DNA from: Chloroflexota bacterium
Lineage (GTDB): Bacteria; Chloroflexota; Dehalococcoidia; DSGV01
NCBI GenBank assembly: GCA_021787985.1
Contig: JAJYLG010000001.1
Span: 1 to 50,162, forward strand
Length of the DNA stretch: 50,162 bases
Direction: 5' to 3'
In this document: one piece after another, positions 34,054 to 42,577 of the stretch
Position numbering within the stretch: the first letter of the stretch is position 1
Layout of the letters: every line of letters begins with the position of its first letter
The notes under the pieces: model-generated
Seen by the model: the letters and a program-made list of their open reading frames with translations, nothing else
Database searches by the model: none
What the model was told of the DNA's origin: nothing
Translations under genes and position numbers: made by a program

Positions 34054-35291
34054 GATGTACCTCCTCTGTTGGCGACGCCGCTCCCGGTAGTGCGCCTGGC
34101 GTCCAGGGCCACGACGGTCCCTTCGCCTATCAGGGCTTCGATCTCGGCGTTGGAGTAGCCAAGCTCCGCCAGGACGGCGGCGGAGTGCTCCCCCACCTGC
34201 GGGGCCGGCTCACGAACGGATCCGGGCGTACGCTCCAGCTTGACGGGGATGCCGGCCGTCGTGGCCGCGCCGAGCGTCGGGTGTCGCAGCTCGATGACCA
34301 TCTGGTTCTCGGCGAGCTGTGGCTCGGCCACGAGCTGCTCGTAGGTCAGCAGCGGGCCGCAGATGATGTCCGCAGCCGCCAGTGCCTGGAGCCAGACGGC
34401 CGAATCCCGCTGCCGCAACGAGCGCTCCATCTCCTCGCGCAACGCTGGCCGGTTCCGCACCCGGTCCGCGTTGCTACGGAAGCGTGGGTCGTCCTCCAAT
34501 TCGGGCCGCTCGACCACGCGGCAGAGGGCGGACCAGCGCTCCGGCGTGTACGCGGCCAGCATGATGGCGCCGTCGCGGGTGCGAAACACCTCGTTGGGGG
34601 CGGAATACGGCGCCGCGCTGCCGAGCTTCTGCGGGATCTCCCCGCCGGCGAGGTACATCGCCAGCGGCACCGCCTGGAACGCCAGCAGCGCGTCGAGCAG
34701 CGCCACGCCGACGTGCTGTCCCTGTCCCGTGCGCGCGCGGGCGTGCAGGGCGAGCAAGATCCCCTGCACGGAGAGAAACGCGGCCGTCATGTCGGCGGCC
34801 GGGACGCCGACTTTGACGGGGTCCCCGTCGGCCGTCCCCGTCACGCTCATCAGGCCGCTCATTGCCTGGACGACGCCGTCGACGCCGGGCCGGTCACGCC
34901 ACGGTCCTGAGGGGCCGAAGGCCGTGATGGAGCAGTAGACCAGCCCGGGATTCTCCGCGCGCAGGGCCGCATGGCCGAGCTCCAGCCGGTCGAGGACGCC
35001 GGGCCGGAAGCTTTCCACGAGGACGTCCGCGCGGGCGGCCAGCTTGCGGACGATACGACGGCCAGCCGGGCGCTTGAGGTCGAGGGCGATGCTGCGCTTG
35101 TTCCGGTTCATGCCCAGGTAGGCGGCCGCGACGCCGTGCCAGAACGGGGGCCCGAGCCCGCGGCCCCACTCGCCCGAGCAGGGCTCCACCTTGATCACCT
35201 CCGCGCCGTGATCGCCGAGGATCATGGCGCAGGTCGGTCCTGCCGCTCCCTGCGACAGGTCCAGCACACGGACGCCGTCCAGCGCGCCCAT
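34050..35291 (-). CDS. CaiB/BaiF family (class III) CoA-transferase
   Basis: A 413-residue class III CoA-transferase that moves CoA between acids, commonly from succinyl-CoA. It has the family start LDGVRVLDLSQGAAGPTCAM, then EVIKVEP, GMNRNKRSIALDLK and SITAFGPSGPWRDRPGVDG with the catalytic Asp138, QAMSGLMSVTG, and SAPNEVFRTRDGAIMLA. In benzylsuccinate breakdown the equivalent enzyme is BbsEF (two genes); here one gene is present, so a homodimer is expected. Between tetR and prpF in one transcript, it would activate an itaconate-type acid and could be recharged with succinyl-CoA released by the thiolase. ATG 35291 is three bases from the tetR stop. Confidence 0.9.
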   Translation of the reverse strand: MGALDGVRVLDLSQGAAGPTCAMILGDHGAEVIKVEPCSGEWGRGLGPPFWHGVAAAYLGMNRNKRSIALDLKRPAGRRIVRKLAARADVLVESFRPGVLDRLELGHAALRAENPGLVYCSITAFGPSGPWRDRPGVDGVVQAMSGLMSVTGTADGDPVKVGVPAADMTAAFLSVQGILLALHARARTGQGQHVGVALLDALLAFQAVPLAMYLAGGEIPQKLGSAAPYSAPNEVFRTRDGAIMLAAYTPERWSALCRVVERPELEDDPRFRSNADRVRNRPALREEMERSLRQRDSAVWLQALAAADIICGPLLTYEQLVAEPQLAENQMVIELRHPTLGAATTAGIPVKLERTPGSVREPAPQVGEHSAAVLAELGYSNAEIEALIGEGTVVALDARRTTGSGVANRGGTS

Positions 35292-35294
35292 GGG

Positions 35295-35903
35295 TTACCC
35301 GCCCTCCTGACCCGTGACCAGACCGCGGACGGCGAACTCGGCGAAGTCGTCCGCGATCTTCTCGGGCGGAAAGCCGCCGTCCGGGCGGTACCAGCGCACG
35401 ACCCAGTGGCACATGCCCAAGATCGCGAAGACCGCCAGCTTCACGTCGGTCGGACGGAACTCGCCCTTGGCGATGCCATCCGCCACCAGCTCGCGGAACC
35501 ACCCCTCGTAGCGGTCGCGGTGGGCGAAGAACGCGCCCCGCTGGTCGCCCGTGAGCGCGCGACCCTCCTGGATGAAGCAGGCGACGCTATCCCGGTGCTC
35601 GATGTAGGTCAGAACGTGGGTCCGAACGGCCAGCCTGAGCCGTTCGGTTGTCGGGAGATCGGCGGTTGCCACGCGCTGGAGGGCGCTGGTCAACTGGTCC
35701 ATCCCATGGTCCACCAGCTCGCCGAGCATCTGCTGCTTGCTCGGTACGTGGTGGTAGAGGCTGCTCTTGCCCAGCCCCGCGAGCTGGGCGATCTCCCGCA
35801 TGCTGGTCGCGTCAAACCCCTTCGTGCGAAACAGGTACGCCGCGGCCCGCAGCACGCGCTCCCGGCTGGTCACCTCGGCGTCGACCGCCGCGTTCCCAGT
35901 CAC
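35295..35903 (-). CDS. TetR-family transcriptional regulator
   Basis: A 202-residue repressor-type protein. The N-terminal helix-turn-helix covers about 33-52 (TSMREIAQLAGLGKSSLYHH) within a standard TetR domain starting SRERVLRAAAYLFRTKGFD; the remaining helices form the ligand pocket and resemble FadR/KstR-like C-terminal domains (VRTHVLTYIEHRDSVACF). The start is GTG 35903, overlapping the korC stop by four bases (GTGA) with AAAGGA before it; the longer frame upstream reads out of phase with korC. It is embedded in the operon and is the best candidate to bind the TGATGC-N4-GCATCA palindromes and to sense a CoA thioester, but this is inference. Confidence 0.88.
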   Translation of the reverse strand: MTGNAAVDAEVTSRERVLRAAAYLFRTKGFDATSMREIAQLAGLGKSSLYHHVPSKQQMLGELVDHGMDQLTSALQRVATADLPTTERLRLAVRTHVLTYIEHRDSVACFIQEGRALTGDQRGAFFAHRDRYEGWFRELVADGIAKGEFRPTDVKLAVFAILGMCHWVVRWYRPDGGFPPEKIADDFAEFAVRGLVTGQEGG

Positions 35904-36472
35904 CTCCGTGGTCCTTTGCCAACGGCCGTCTCGACCAAGTCGAGACCCGCCCGAAACGCCCGCAGCGAGGGTTCCGCGCTCCCACCGGGCCGGCGGGCGG
36001 CGATGGCCTGCTCGGCCGCTTCGACCGGCACTACGTGCGACAGGGCCACGAGGACCCCCAGCGCGACGACGTTGGCGCCCACGGCGGTGCCCAGCCGCTG
36101 CTTGGCGATTGCCGTGATCGGGAACGCGCACTGTTCGACATCCACGCCGCCGGGGCACGCGACGTTCTCGCTATCCACCACCACGAGTCCGCCGTGTCTG
36201 ACCTGGCGGGAGTTCCGGTCCCAGCCCTCCTGGCTGAGGGCGACCAGCGCGTCGAGCTCGCTCGGCCAGAGATAGTCGATCGGGCCGTCGCTGATGATGA
36301 CGTCCGCCTTGCTGGCCCCACCGCGTGACTCCGGGCCATAGGTCTGCGCGTGAGTCGCGTGCTTCCCTGCCAGGATGGCCGCTTCGGCGAGCAGCAGCCC
36401 GGCGAGCACGATCCCCTGCCCTCCCTTGCCGGCAAGTCTCAGCTCGTAGCGACCCGTGGCTGCCGTGCTCAT
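35900..36472 (-). CDS. korC: 2-oxoacid:ferredoxin oxidoreductase, gamma subunit (KorC-like)
   Basis: A 190-residue gamma subunit (POR_N-gamma fold) of a 2-oxoglutarate-type ferredoxin oxidoreductase. The start LRLAGKGGQGIVLAGLLLAEAA and the segment THAQTYGPESRGGASKADVIIS are diagnostic. It helps form the CoA and interdomain sites of the complex. The ATG at 36472 overlaps the korB stop by four bases. Gene order korA-korB-korC and the separate small gamma chain agree with archaeal and bacterial KorABC enzymes, which convert 2-oxoglutarate to succinyl-CoA and reduce ferredoxin. In Thauera this type of enzyme supplies electrons for benzoyl-CoA reduction; no benzoyl-CoA reductase is in this window. 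Confidence 0.88.
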   Translation of the reverse strand: MSTAATGRYELRLAGKGGQGIVLAGLLLAEAAILAGKHATHAQTYGPESRGGASKADVIISDGPIDYLWPSELDALVALSQEGWDRNSRQVRHGGLVVVDSENVACPGGVDVEQCAFPITAIAKQRLGTAVGANVVALGVLVALSHVVPVEAAEQAIAARRPGGSAEPSLRAFRAGLDLVETAVGKGPRR

Positions 36473-37332
36473 GTGGGACCCTCACCGACGGAAGCCGCGA
36501 TCAGCCGGTGCACCTGCTCGCTCAGCTCCGGCCGCGTCTCCCGATGGAGCACGCCGTACTGAAGCGCGACATCGGCAACGGCGGCGGTGTCAGCGAAACC
36601 GGGCACGAACGCCTTGTCGGCCAGCGGCGCCGCCACCCAGTCCACGTGACGCCGCTGCGCCTGCAGCATCTCGGGCCCCTCGCCCAAGCGGTTGTAGCGA
36701 CCGTAGTAGGTCGGGCAATCGCTGAGGACCTCGAGGAACGAGAAGCCCTGGTGCTGGATGCCCTGGACGATAAGCGCTTCCAGGTCGATGGGGGCGGAGC
36801 TCAGACCACGCGCGACGAAGCTGGCGCCTGCCGCTTCCAGTAGCTTGCAGGAGTCGAAGCTCGGCTCCAGGGCGCCGCCGGGGGTCGTGGCGCTGACCAT
36901 CTCGGTGGGCGTCGTCGGCGCCACCTGACCGCCCGTCATGCCGTAGATAGCGTTGTTCAGCAGCAGGCAGGTGACGTCGATGTTGCGTCGCGCGGCATGG
37001 ATGAGGTGATTGCCGCCGATGGCCAGTCCGTCGCCATCGCCCACGATCGCCAGCACCGTCAGCTCCGGCCGCGCGAGCTTGAGGCCGGTGGCGAACGGCA
37101 GCGCGCGACCGTGCGTCGTATGCAGCGTGCAGAAGTCCACGTACCCGACCATGCGGCTCGAGCACCCGATCCCACCGACCACGGCCACCTGGTCCTGCGG
37201 AAGGCCGAGGCGCCAGATGGCGCGCAGCATCGCCTGCAGCACGATGCCGTGCCCGCAGCCCGGGCAGAGGATGTGCGGCATCATGTCCAGGCGCAGATAG
37301 CGGCGATAGTCCGCGCGTGCGGCCGTATTCAT
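36469..37332 (-). CDS. korB: 2-oxoacid:ferredoxin oxidoreductase, beta subunit (KorB-like, ThDP)
   Basis: A 287-residue thiamine-diphosphate subunit. CPGCGHGIVLQAML near 20-33 and the ThDP motif GDGDGLAIGGNHLIHAARR to LLNNAIYGMTGGQ (about 97-132) are typical of KorB; GIGCSSRMVGYVDFCTLHTTHG is also conserved. There is no Fe-S cluster motif of its own beyond the CxxC that begins the protein. Start and stop overlap korA and korC by four bases each, so the three chains are coupled. The substrate could be 2-oxoglutarate or an aromatic 2-oxo acid such as phenylglyoxylate; sequence motifs favour the KorB type. Confidence 0.9.
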   Translation of the reverse strand: MNTAARADYRRYLRLDMMPHILCPGCGHGIVLQAMLRAIWRLGLPQDQVAVVGGIGCSSRMVGYVDFCTLHTTHGRALPFATGLKLARPELTVLAIVGDGDGLAIGGNHLIHAARRNIDVTCLLLNNAIYGMTGGQVAPTTPTEMVSATTPGGALEPSFDSCKLLEAAGASFVARGLSSAPIDLEALIVQGIQHQGFSFLEVLSDCPTYYGRYNRLGEGPEMLQAQRRHVDWVAAPLADKAFVPGFADTAAVADVALQYGVLHRETRPELSEQVHRLIAASVGEGPT

Positions 37333-38480
37333 CGGGAGACCTCCGCCTCGCCCGCCCTCACCTCAACGAGGCGAGCGAGGATCTCGTCGGGCGTCAGCGG
37401 CTGACCGTCGGCGCGCAGGCAGCCGAAGACGGGAGCCTGTCCGCGGGCGCAGCGCTCGACCTCGTAGACGATCTGGCCCATGTTCATCTCCGCCACGACC
37501 AGCGCTCGCGCGCTCCGTGCCAGCACGTTCACCTCGGCGTCGGGGAACGGCCAGAGGGTCCGCGGGCGGAAGAGGCCGGCGCGCAGCCCTTGCCGGCGGG
37601 CCTCGCTGACCGCGCGGCGCGCGGCGCGTGCGCTGACCCCGTAGGCCACGATCACCACCTCGGCGTCGTCAAGCTCCTCGCCCTCGTACGAGACGATCTC
37701 AGCCCGCCCGTCCTGGAGCTTGGCGTGGAGCCGTTCGTGCAGCCGGGCGATGACCCGCGGGTCCTGGGTGGGATAGCCGCGTTCGTCGTGGGCCAGCCCG
37801 GTGACGTGGTAGCGGTAGCCCGAGCCGAAATCGGCGAGTGGTGCCACTCGCTGCGCCCCGTCGCCGTAGGGCCGATACGCCTCCGTAGGGCAGTTCGGTT
37901 GCGGACGCTCGACCACGCCCAGTGACTCCAGGCTCGGCAGCTCGGCGCGCTCCCGAACGTGGCCGATGACCTCGTCGTACAGCAGGATCACCGGCGTCCG
38001 GTAGCGCTCGGACAGGTTGAACGCGCGGACCGTGAGCTCGTACACCTCGGCCACGGATGCCGGCGCCAGCACGATGATCGGGTGGTCGCCGTGCGTCCCC
38101 CAACGGGCCTGCATCACGTCCCCCTGGGATGGGCTGGTGGGCAGCCCGGTGCTCGGCCCGCCGCGCATCACGTCCACGATCACGCAAGGGATCTCCGCAA
38201 ACGCGCCGTAGCCGATATGCTCCTGCATGAGGGAGAAGCCGGGCCCGCTGGTCGCCGTCATCCCCTTCCTGCCGGCGAGCGAAGCGCCCATCACCGCCGC
38301 CAGCGAGGCCATCTCATCCTCCATCTGGATGAAGACGCCGCCGACGCGCGGGAGCATCGTGGCCATGCCCTCCATGATCTCCGAGGAGGGAGTGATCGGG
38401 TAGCCGGCGAAGAAGCGGCAGCCCGCGTCGATCGCTCCGCGCACGCAGGCTTGGTTCCCCTGGAGCAGCGTTGCCGTCAT
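37329..38480 (-). CDS. korA: 2-oxoacid:ferredoxin oxidoreductase, alpha subunit (KorA-like)
   Basis: A 383-residue alpha subunit carrying the pyrimidine-binding and CoA-side domains. It begins LLQGNQACVRGAIDAGCRFF and has the signature FAGYPITPSSEIMEGMA. EDEMASLAAVMGASLAGRKG, TATSGPGFSLMQEHIGY and GGPSTGLPTSPSQGDVMQARWGTHGD follow, all typical of KorA. The start is ATG 38480, overlapping the stop of the iorB-ferredoxin fusion gene by four bases (ATGA). A longer open frame upstream belongs to that fusion's coding region read out of phase. The usual separate KorD ferredoxin gene is missing; its equivalent is fused to IorB just upstream. Confidence 0.9.
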   Translation of the reverse strand: MTATLLQGNQACVRGAIDAGCRFFAGYPITPSSEIMEGMATMLPRVGGVFIQMEDEMASLAAVMGASLAGRKGMTATSGPGFSLMQEHIGYGAFAEIPCVIVDVMRGGPSTGLPTSPSQGDVMQARWGTHGDHPIIVLAPASVAEVYELTVRAFNLSERYRTPVILLYDEVIGHVRERAELPSLESLGVVERPQPNCPTEAYRPYGDGAQRVAPLADFGSGYRYHVTGLAHDERGYPTQDPRVIARLHERLHAKLQDGRAEIVSYEGEELDDAEVVIVAYGVSARAARRAVSEARRQGLRAGLFRPRTLWPFPDAEVNVLARSARALVVAEMNMGQIVYEVERCARGQAPVFGCLRADGQPLTPDEILARLVEVRAGEAEVSR

Positions 38481-39385
38481 CCTCGCGCCTCGCTTCCCGA
38501 GTGGTTGGCGGCGGTCAGATCGGCGGCTCGCTCTTCCGCGTCGTGCACCACGATGGCGAAATCCGGGCAGAGCAGCTCGCAGAGCCGACAGCCGGTGCAC
38601 GCGTCGGGACGCACGACCGCCACCTTGTCTGCCGCGTTGAGGGCCAGCACATGCGTGGGACAGGCGCGCACGCAGATGTCGCAGCCCTTGCACCACACCG
38701 CGATGACCTCCAGCCGCGGCGGCGCGGATTCATCTCGCCCGTGGAAGCCGTTGGCGGAGAACCTCGTGGCACCGGCATGTCGCCGAGTCTCCTCAGGGAA
38801 CGGAAGCGAGCGCCCCGCCGCAAACGCCCGCTCGTTGATGGTGACTGTCGCCGGCGGCACGTGCGACCGCAGCGCGTCCAGCCAGACCGACTCGGGGAAC
38901 GGCAGCAGCGGCGCCAGCACTCCGAGGAGCGCGCTGTTAGCGGCCTTCGGCGATCCGGCCTGGCCGGCGATCGCGAGCGCGTCGCAGACGCGCAGGTCGC
39001 CCACCTGTCGGGCCAGGGCGTCCAGCGCGACCGCCGGATAGCCGGAACGCCACGACTTGCGATCCCGGCACGCCCCGGGCGGGACCTGCCGCTGCAGATT
39101 GACGATCATGGGCGCTCCCGGCCGCAACTGCGGAAGCCATCGCAACGCCTCGTTCCACTCGAACGCGACCAGCACGTCAACCTGGCCCCGCTCGATCAGC
39201 GGCGAGTGCACCTGTCCCCCGAAACGTAAGTGCGATGTGACCACACCGCCGCGCTGTGACATGCCGTGCACTTCGCTCTGCTTCACGTCGAAACCGCAGC
39301 GCAATGCGATATCGGCCACGATGGCGCTGGCGAGCACCACTCCCTGTCCGCCGACTCCGACCAGAAGGATGCTGCCTTGCTCCAT
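38477..39385 (-). CDS. Fusion of indolepyruvate oxidoreductase beta subunit (IorB) with a 2x[4Fe-4S] ferredoxin domain
   Basis: A 302-residue two-part protein. Residues 1-190 are an IorB/gamma-type domain (ILLVGVGGQGVVLASAIVAD, SEVHGMSQRGGVVTSHLRFG, EWNEALRWLPQL). After a linker, residues 225-285 form a bacterial ferredoxin with two clusters (CKGCDICVRACP from Cys232, and CTGCRLCELLCP). In many genomes a stand-alone KorD ferredoxin precedes korA; here that ferredoxin is fused to the end of IorB, exactly at the ior/kor border. The reading frame is continuous with no stop. ATG 39385 shares a base with the iorA stop (TGATG). Confidence 0.85.
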   Translation of the reverse strand: MEQGSILLVGVGGQGVVLASAIVADIALRCGFDVKQSEVHGMSQRGGVVTSHLRFGGQVHSPLIERGQVDVLVAFEWNEALRWLPQLRPGAPMIVNLQRQVPPGACRDRKSWRSGYPAVALDALARQVGDLRVCDALAIAGQAGSPKAANSALLGVLAPLLPFPESVWLDALRSHVPPATVTINERAFAAGRSLPFPEETRRHAGATRFSANGFHGRDESAPPRLEVIAVWCKGCDICVRACPTHVLALNAADKVAVVRPDACTGCRLCELLCPDFAIVVHDAEERAADLTAANHSGSEARG

Positions 39386-41256
39386 CACCGTGCCCTGCTC
39401 CACTCCCGCACTGGCACGATCGCGTTGGCGGGGCAAACCTGCGCGCAGATGGTGCAGCCCGTGCAGCCCACCACGTCGATCTCGACCTTCGGCGCGCCCT
39501 CATAGCGCTCCTCGCTCCACGTGATCGACGGACAGCCGAGATTCATGCAGAGCTGGCAGGCGATGCATTGGTCCGCCAGCACGTGGAACGGTCGGTCGCG
39601 CACCTTGACCGGCGCCTCGACGCACGGCCGGTTGGTGATCACCACGGCAACGCCGGGGGCCGCGATCGCCCGTTCGATGGCGAGGTAGGTCGCGGCCACG
39701 TCGTACGGGTCGACGACCTGCACGAACTGCGCTCCCAGCGCCCTGCAGAGCTGCGCCAGGTCGATCTGCGGGGCCGGCTCGCCGCGGATCGTCGTGCCCG
39801 CGGCCGGGTGCGCCTGCCCGCCCGTCATCGCCGTAGTGCCGTTGTCGAGGACGAGCACCGTGATCTTCGTGTTGTGGTACGCGGCGTCGGCGAGCGCCGG
39901 CAGGCCCGCGTGGAGAAACGTCGAGTCGCCGATGGTGGCGACCACGGGGCCGGGTGCGCCGCCCGAACGGGCAAGGCCGATCGCCATGCCGATGCTCGAT
40001 CCCATGGCCACACAGGTGTCCATCGCGGACAGCGGCTCCGTCGCGGCCAGGGTGTAGCAGCCGATATCACCCGCCACGACGGCGCCGAGATGGCGCAGGG
40101 CGAGGAACGGCGTGACGTGCGGGCATCCCGGACAGAGCAGCGGTGGACGGCCGGCCACCGGCACGGAGGTCGGCGTGCCCGCCCCCGCGCAGGCGGGGGT
40201 CGCCGCTTCCGCGGGCAGAACGCCGGCCCGCTGGAAGCCGGCCCTTACCAGGTCGGGGCTCAGCTCGCCCGCCCGCGGGAAATAGGCCTTGCCCTCGACG
40301 GTCAGCCCGGCCGCGCGTAGCTCGTTCTCCAGCAGCGGCTCGAGCTCCTCGACGACCAGCAGGCGCTCGACGCCGGCGGCGAACTCGCGCAGCCGCTCCA
40401 GCGGCAGGGGGTGTGTCAGGCCGAGCTTGAGCACGCTGGCGCTCGGCAGCGCCTCTCGCACGTAGTGGTACGCGATGCCGCTCGTCACCACCCCCACCTT
40501 GCGATCGCGCCACTCCATCCGATTGAGGGCGCAGCGCTCCGCGTACGGGGTGAGCATCTCGAGCCGTTGGAGCAGCACTTCGTGACGGACGCGCGCGGCC
40601 GCCGGCAGCATCACGAACTTGTCGGGATCGCGTTCGAAGGCCGGTGTGGCGCTGGCCCGCACCGGGTCGAGCCTCACCACGCCACGCGCGTGGCAGACGC
40701 GGGTAGTGGAGCGCAGCAGCACGGGCAGATCGAAGCGCTCGCTCAGCTCAAACGCGAGGACGGTGAGCTCGCGGCACTCCTCGCTGTCAGACGGTTCGAG
40801 CAGCGGCACGCCGGCGAAGCGGGCGAACAGGCGGTTGTCCTGCTCGTTCTGCGAGCTGTGCATCCCCGGGTCGTCGGCGCTAACGACGACGAGTCCCGCC
40901 CGCGCGCCGGTATAGGCGGCGGTCATGAAGGTGTCCGAGGCCACGTTCAGTCCGACGTGCTTCATCGTGGCCAGCGCACGGGACCCGGCCAGCGCCGCGC
41001 CCAGGGCGATATCCAGCGCGACCTTCTCGTTGGTCGCCCATTCCACGTAGGTCTCGGCGCCGGGATCCATGCGCACCAGCGATTCGAGGATCTCCGTGCT
41101 GGGCGTGCCCGGGTACCCCGCCGCGACACGCACTCCCGCTTCGCGGGCGCCGCGCGCGATCGCCTCGTTGCCGGAGAGCAACGCGGTCGTGACCGGACTC
41201 TCATGCGCTGGAGCGCGAGTCGGTCGTTTCTCCACCTCTGGCCGCGACTTCGGCAT
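39385..41256 (-). CDS. iorA: Indolepyruvate/arylpyruvate:ferredoxin oxidoreductase, alpha subunit
   Basis: A 623-residue IorA, the large subunit that oxidatively decarboxylates arylpyruvates (indole-, phenyl-, 4-hydroxyphenylpyruvate) to arylacetyl-CoA with ferredoxin. Features in order: LLSGNEAIARGAREAG, VAAGYPGTPSTEILE, ATMKHVGLNVASD and DDPGMHSSQNEQDNR. The ThDP domain follows with LCPGCPHVTPFLAL and GDSTFLHAGLPALADA to LDNGTTAMTGGQAHP. The C-terminal 2x[4Fe-4S] domain has CIACQLCMNLGCP and CTGCTICAQVCP. An Ala/Thr/Pro-rich linker near residues 350-365 is encoded by a GC-rich hairpin (40182-40199). ATG 41256 overlaps the upstream LeuA-like gene by one base. Confidence 0.92.
   Translation of the reverse strand: MPKSRPEVEKRPTRAPAHESPVTTALLSGNEAIARGAREAGVRVAAGYPGTPSTEILESLVRMDPGAETYVEWATNEKVALDIALGAALAGSRALATMKHVGLNVASDTFMTAAYTGARAGLVVVSADDPGMHSSQNEQDNRLFARFAGVPLLEPSDSEECRELTVLAFELSERFDLPVLLRSTTRVCHARGVVRLDPVRASATPAFERDPDKFVMLPAAARVRHEVLLQRLEMLTPYAERCALNRMEWRDRKVGVVTSGIAYHYVREALPSASVLKLGLTHPLPLERLREFAAGVERLLVVEELEPLLENELRAAGLTVEGKAYFPRAGELSPDLVRAGFQRAGVLPAEAATPACAGAGTPTSVPVAGRPPLLCPGCPHVTPFLALRHLGAVVAGDIGCYTLAATEPLSAMDTCVAMGSSIGMAIGLARSGGAPGPVVATIGDSTFLHAGLPALADAAYHNTKITVLVLDNGTTAMTGGQAHPAAGTTIRGEPAPQIDLAQLCRALGAQFVQVVDPYDVAATYLAIERAIAAPGVAVVITNRPCVEAPVKVRDRPFHVLADQCIACQLCMNLGCPSITWSEERYEGAPKVEIDVVGCTGCTICAQVCPANAIVPVREWSRAR
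40182..40199. repeat. GC-rich inverted repeat inside the iorA linker
   Basis: CCCCCGC-GCAG-GCGGGGG: a perfect 7-bp stem with a four-base loop, lying in codons of a low-complexity linker between the two halves of IorA. Both arms with their flanks (GCCCCCGCGCAG and GCAGGCGGGGG) recur, spread by about 10 bases, in the linker of the E2 gene at roughly 12003-12035. This suggests a small dispersed palindrome that tolerates insertion in protein linkers. Confidence 0.45.
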
Positions 41257-42554
41257 CACGCTGGCTCCTTCGGCGTCGTTCCCGTCGTTTCTTCGACGAT
41301 TCCACGGACTTCGTCGTCCGTGAGCACTCTGCCGGCCGACTTCGCGTAGCGCAAGACCTTCCGGACGCGCTCCGGCGTCGCTTCGAGCTGATGGTCGGCG
41401 AGCCAGCAGGCGACGTTCGACTGGCCGCTCATGGGCCCGACGGAGATCACCTGTCGCCGGCCGACCATCGCGGCGGGCACGCTGCTGTAAACCCGGTCCG
41501 CCAGCCAGGTGTCTCCTCGCTGGCGGGCCTTGGCGATGGCCGCGGCGTGCACGCCGGTGCTCGTCTCGAACGCATCCTTGCCGATGACCGGGTAGTTGCA
41601 TGGGATCGGCGTGCCGGTAGCTTCCGACGCGACGCGCACGTAGTCGGGCAGCCGGCTGAGGTCACGGTTGATCCATCCCAGCAGTTGCAGGTTGACCAGC
41701 AGCAGGTCCATGGAGGTGTTGCCGGCGCGTTCTCCGATGCCCAACGCGCAGCCGTGCACCCGGTCGGCGCCGGCCTGGAGCGCGGCCAATGAGTTGATGA
41801 CGTCCAGGCCGCGGTCGCGATGGCCGTGGTAGTCGAGCTTGACCGGCACGCCCGTCCGGTCGATGACCCGCCGGATGAAGCGCACCGTGCGCTGGGCGCC
41901 CCACGGCGTCGCGTGGCCAACGGTGTCCGCGACGCAAACCCGGGTCGCTCCGCTCTCGATGGCCGTGCGATACAGGCGTTCCAGGTGCTCCGGCCGCGCG
42001 CGGGTGGTGTCCTCCGTGACGTACATCACCTCCAACCCGAGGCGCACCGCGAGCGTGACCGCCTGCTCCGTGGTGCACAGCAGACGGTGCAGGTCCCACC
42101 CCTCCACCAGTTGGCGGATGGGGCTCGAGCCCAGGAACACCGACGCCGTGATCGCTACGCCGGAACGCTGCTGCGCTTCGGCGATCGGGCGAATATCGGC
42201 CTCATGCGTGCGGGCGGCGCAGTTCGGCCGGAGGCGCAGCCGGGCGCGGTCGATCTCCCGCGCCAGCGCGACCACATCGGCCATCGCCTGGGCGCTGGCC
42301 CCCGGATACCCGATGTTGGCGCCGTTGATCCCGAGGGTCTCCATCAAGTGCAGCAGCTCGATCTTCTGCTCGACCGTGGGGTTCTGCACGGACGGGCTCT
42401 GAAGGCCGTCTCGCAGCGTCTCATCGTTGAGCTCGACGCCGCGGCACGCGGGCTGCCATGCCCGCGCGCCCTGGTTCCAGTCGTAGATTAGGCGGTGGAT
42501 CGCTTCTCCGCTCTGGCTATCGGGGACTATCGCCGATGTAGCTCGTCTTCCCAT
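41256..42554 (-). CDS. 2-Isopropylmalate synthase/HMG-CoA lyase superfamily enzyme (LeuA-like)
   Basis: A 432-residue HMGL-like TIM-barrel enzyme. The metal and catalytic stretch NDETLRDGLQSPSV lies at 43-56, with HGHRDRGLDVINSLAA as the HxH metal site, GCALGIGERAGNTSMDLLL, and a second domain with KDAFETSTGVHAAAIAKA and VGRRQVISVGPMSGQSN. This superfamily joins acetyl-CoA to a 2-oxo acid (LeuA, citramalate and homocitrate synthases) or cleaves 3-hydroxy-3-methyl acyl-CoAs. It lacks the long LeuA regulatory domain, so it is probably not feedback-inhibited leucine synthesis. I choose ATG 42554 (GGGGAG upstream); GTG 42581, overlapping the leuD-like stop by four bases, is an alternative. It precedes the ior genes and I propose an arylpyruvate as substrate. 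Confidence 0.85.
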   Translation of the reverse strand: MGRRATSAIVPDSQSGEAIHRLIYDWNQGARAWQPACRGVELNDETLRDGLQSPSVQNPTVEQKIELLHLMETLGINGANIGYPGASAQAMADVVALAREIDRARLRLRPNCAARTHEADIRPIAEAQQRSGVAITASVFLGSSPIRQLVEGWDLHRLLCTTEQAVTLAVRLGLEVMYVTEDTTRARPEHLERLYRTAIESGATRVCVADTVGHATPWGAQRTVRFIRRVIDRTGVPVKLDYHGHRDRGLDVINSLAALQAGADRVHGCALGIGERAGNTSMDLLLVNLQLLGWINRDLSRLPDYVRVASEATGTPIPCNYPVIGKDAFETSTGVHAAAIAKARQRGDTWLADRVYSSVPAAMVGRRQVISVGPMSGQSNVACWLADHQLEATPERVRKVLRYAKSAGRVLTDDEVRGIVEETTGTTPKEPA

Positions 42555-42577
42555 TCCCGCTTCTCCCCGACTTGCGC

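Noticed and set aside
28955-35291. Anaerobic toluene degradation (bss/bbs) as such
   Set aside because: No glycyl-radical benzylsuccinate synthase, no activating enzyme and no benzylsuccinyl-CoA dehydrogenase are present; the CoA-transferase is a single gene, and PrpF has no role in the toluene pathway.
36000-36158. N-terminal extension of the TetR regulator into korC
   Set aside because: The extra residues are Arg/Gly-rich and out of phase with korC; GTG 35903 overlaps the korC stop by four bases and begins a normal TetR domain.
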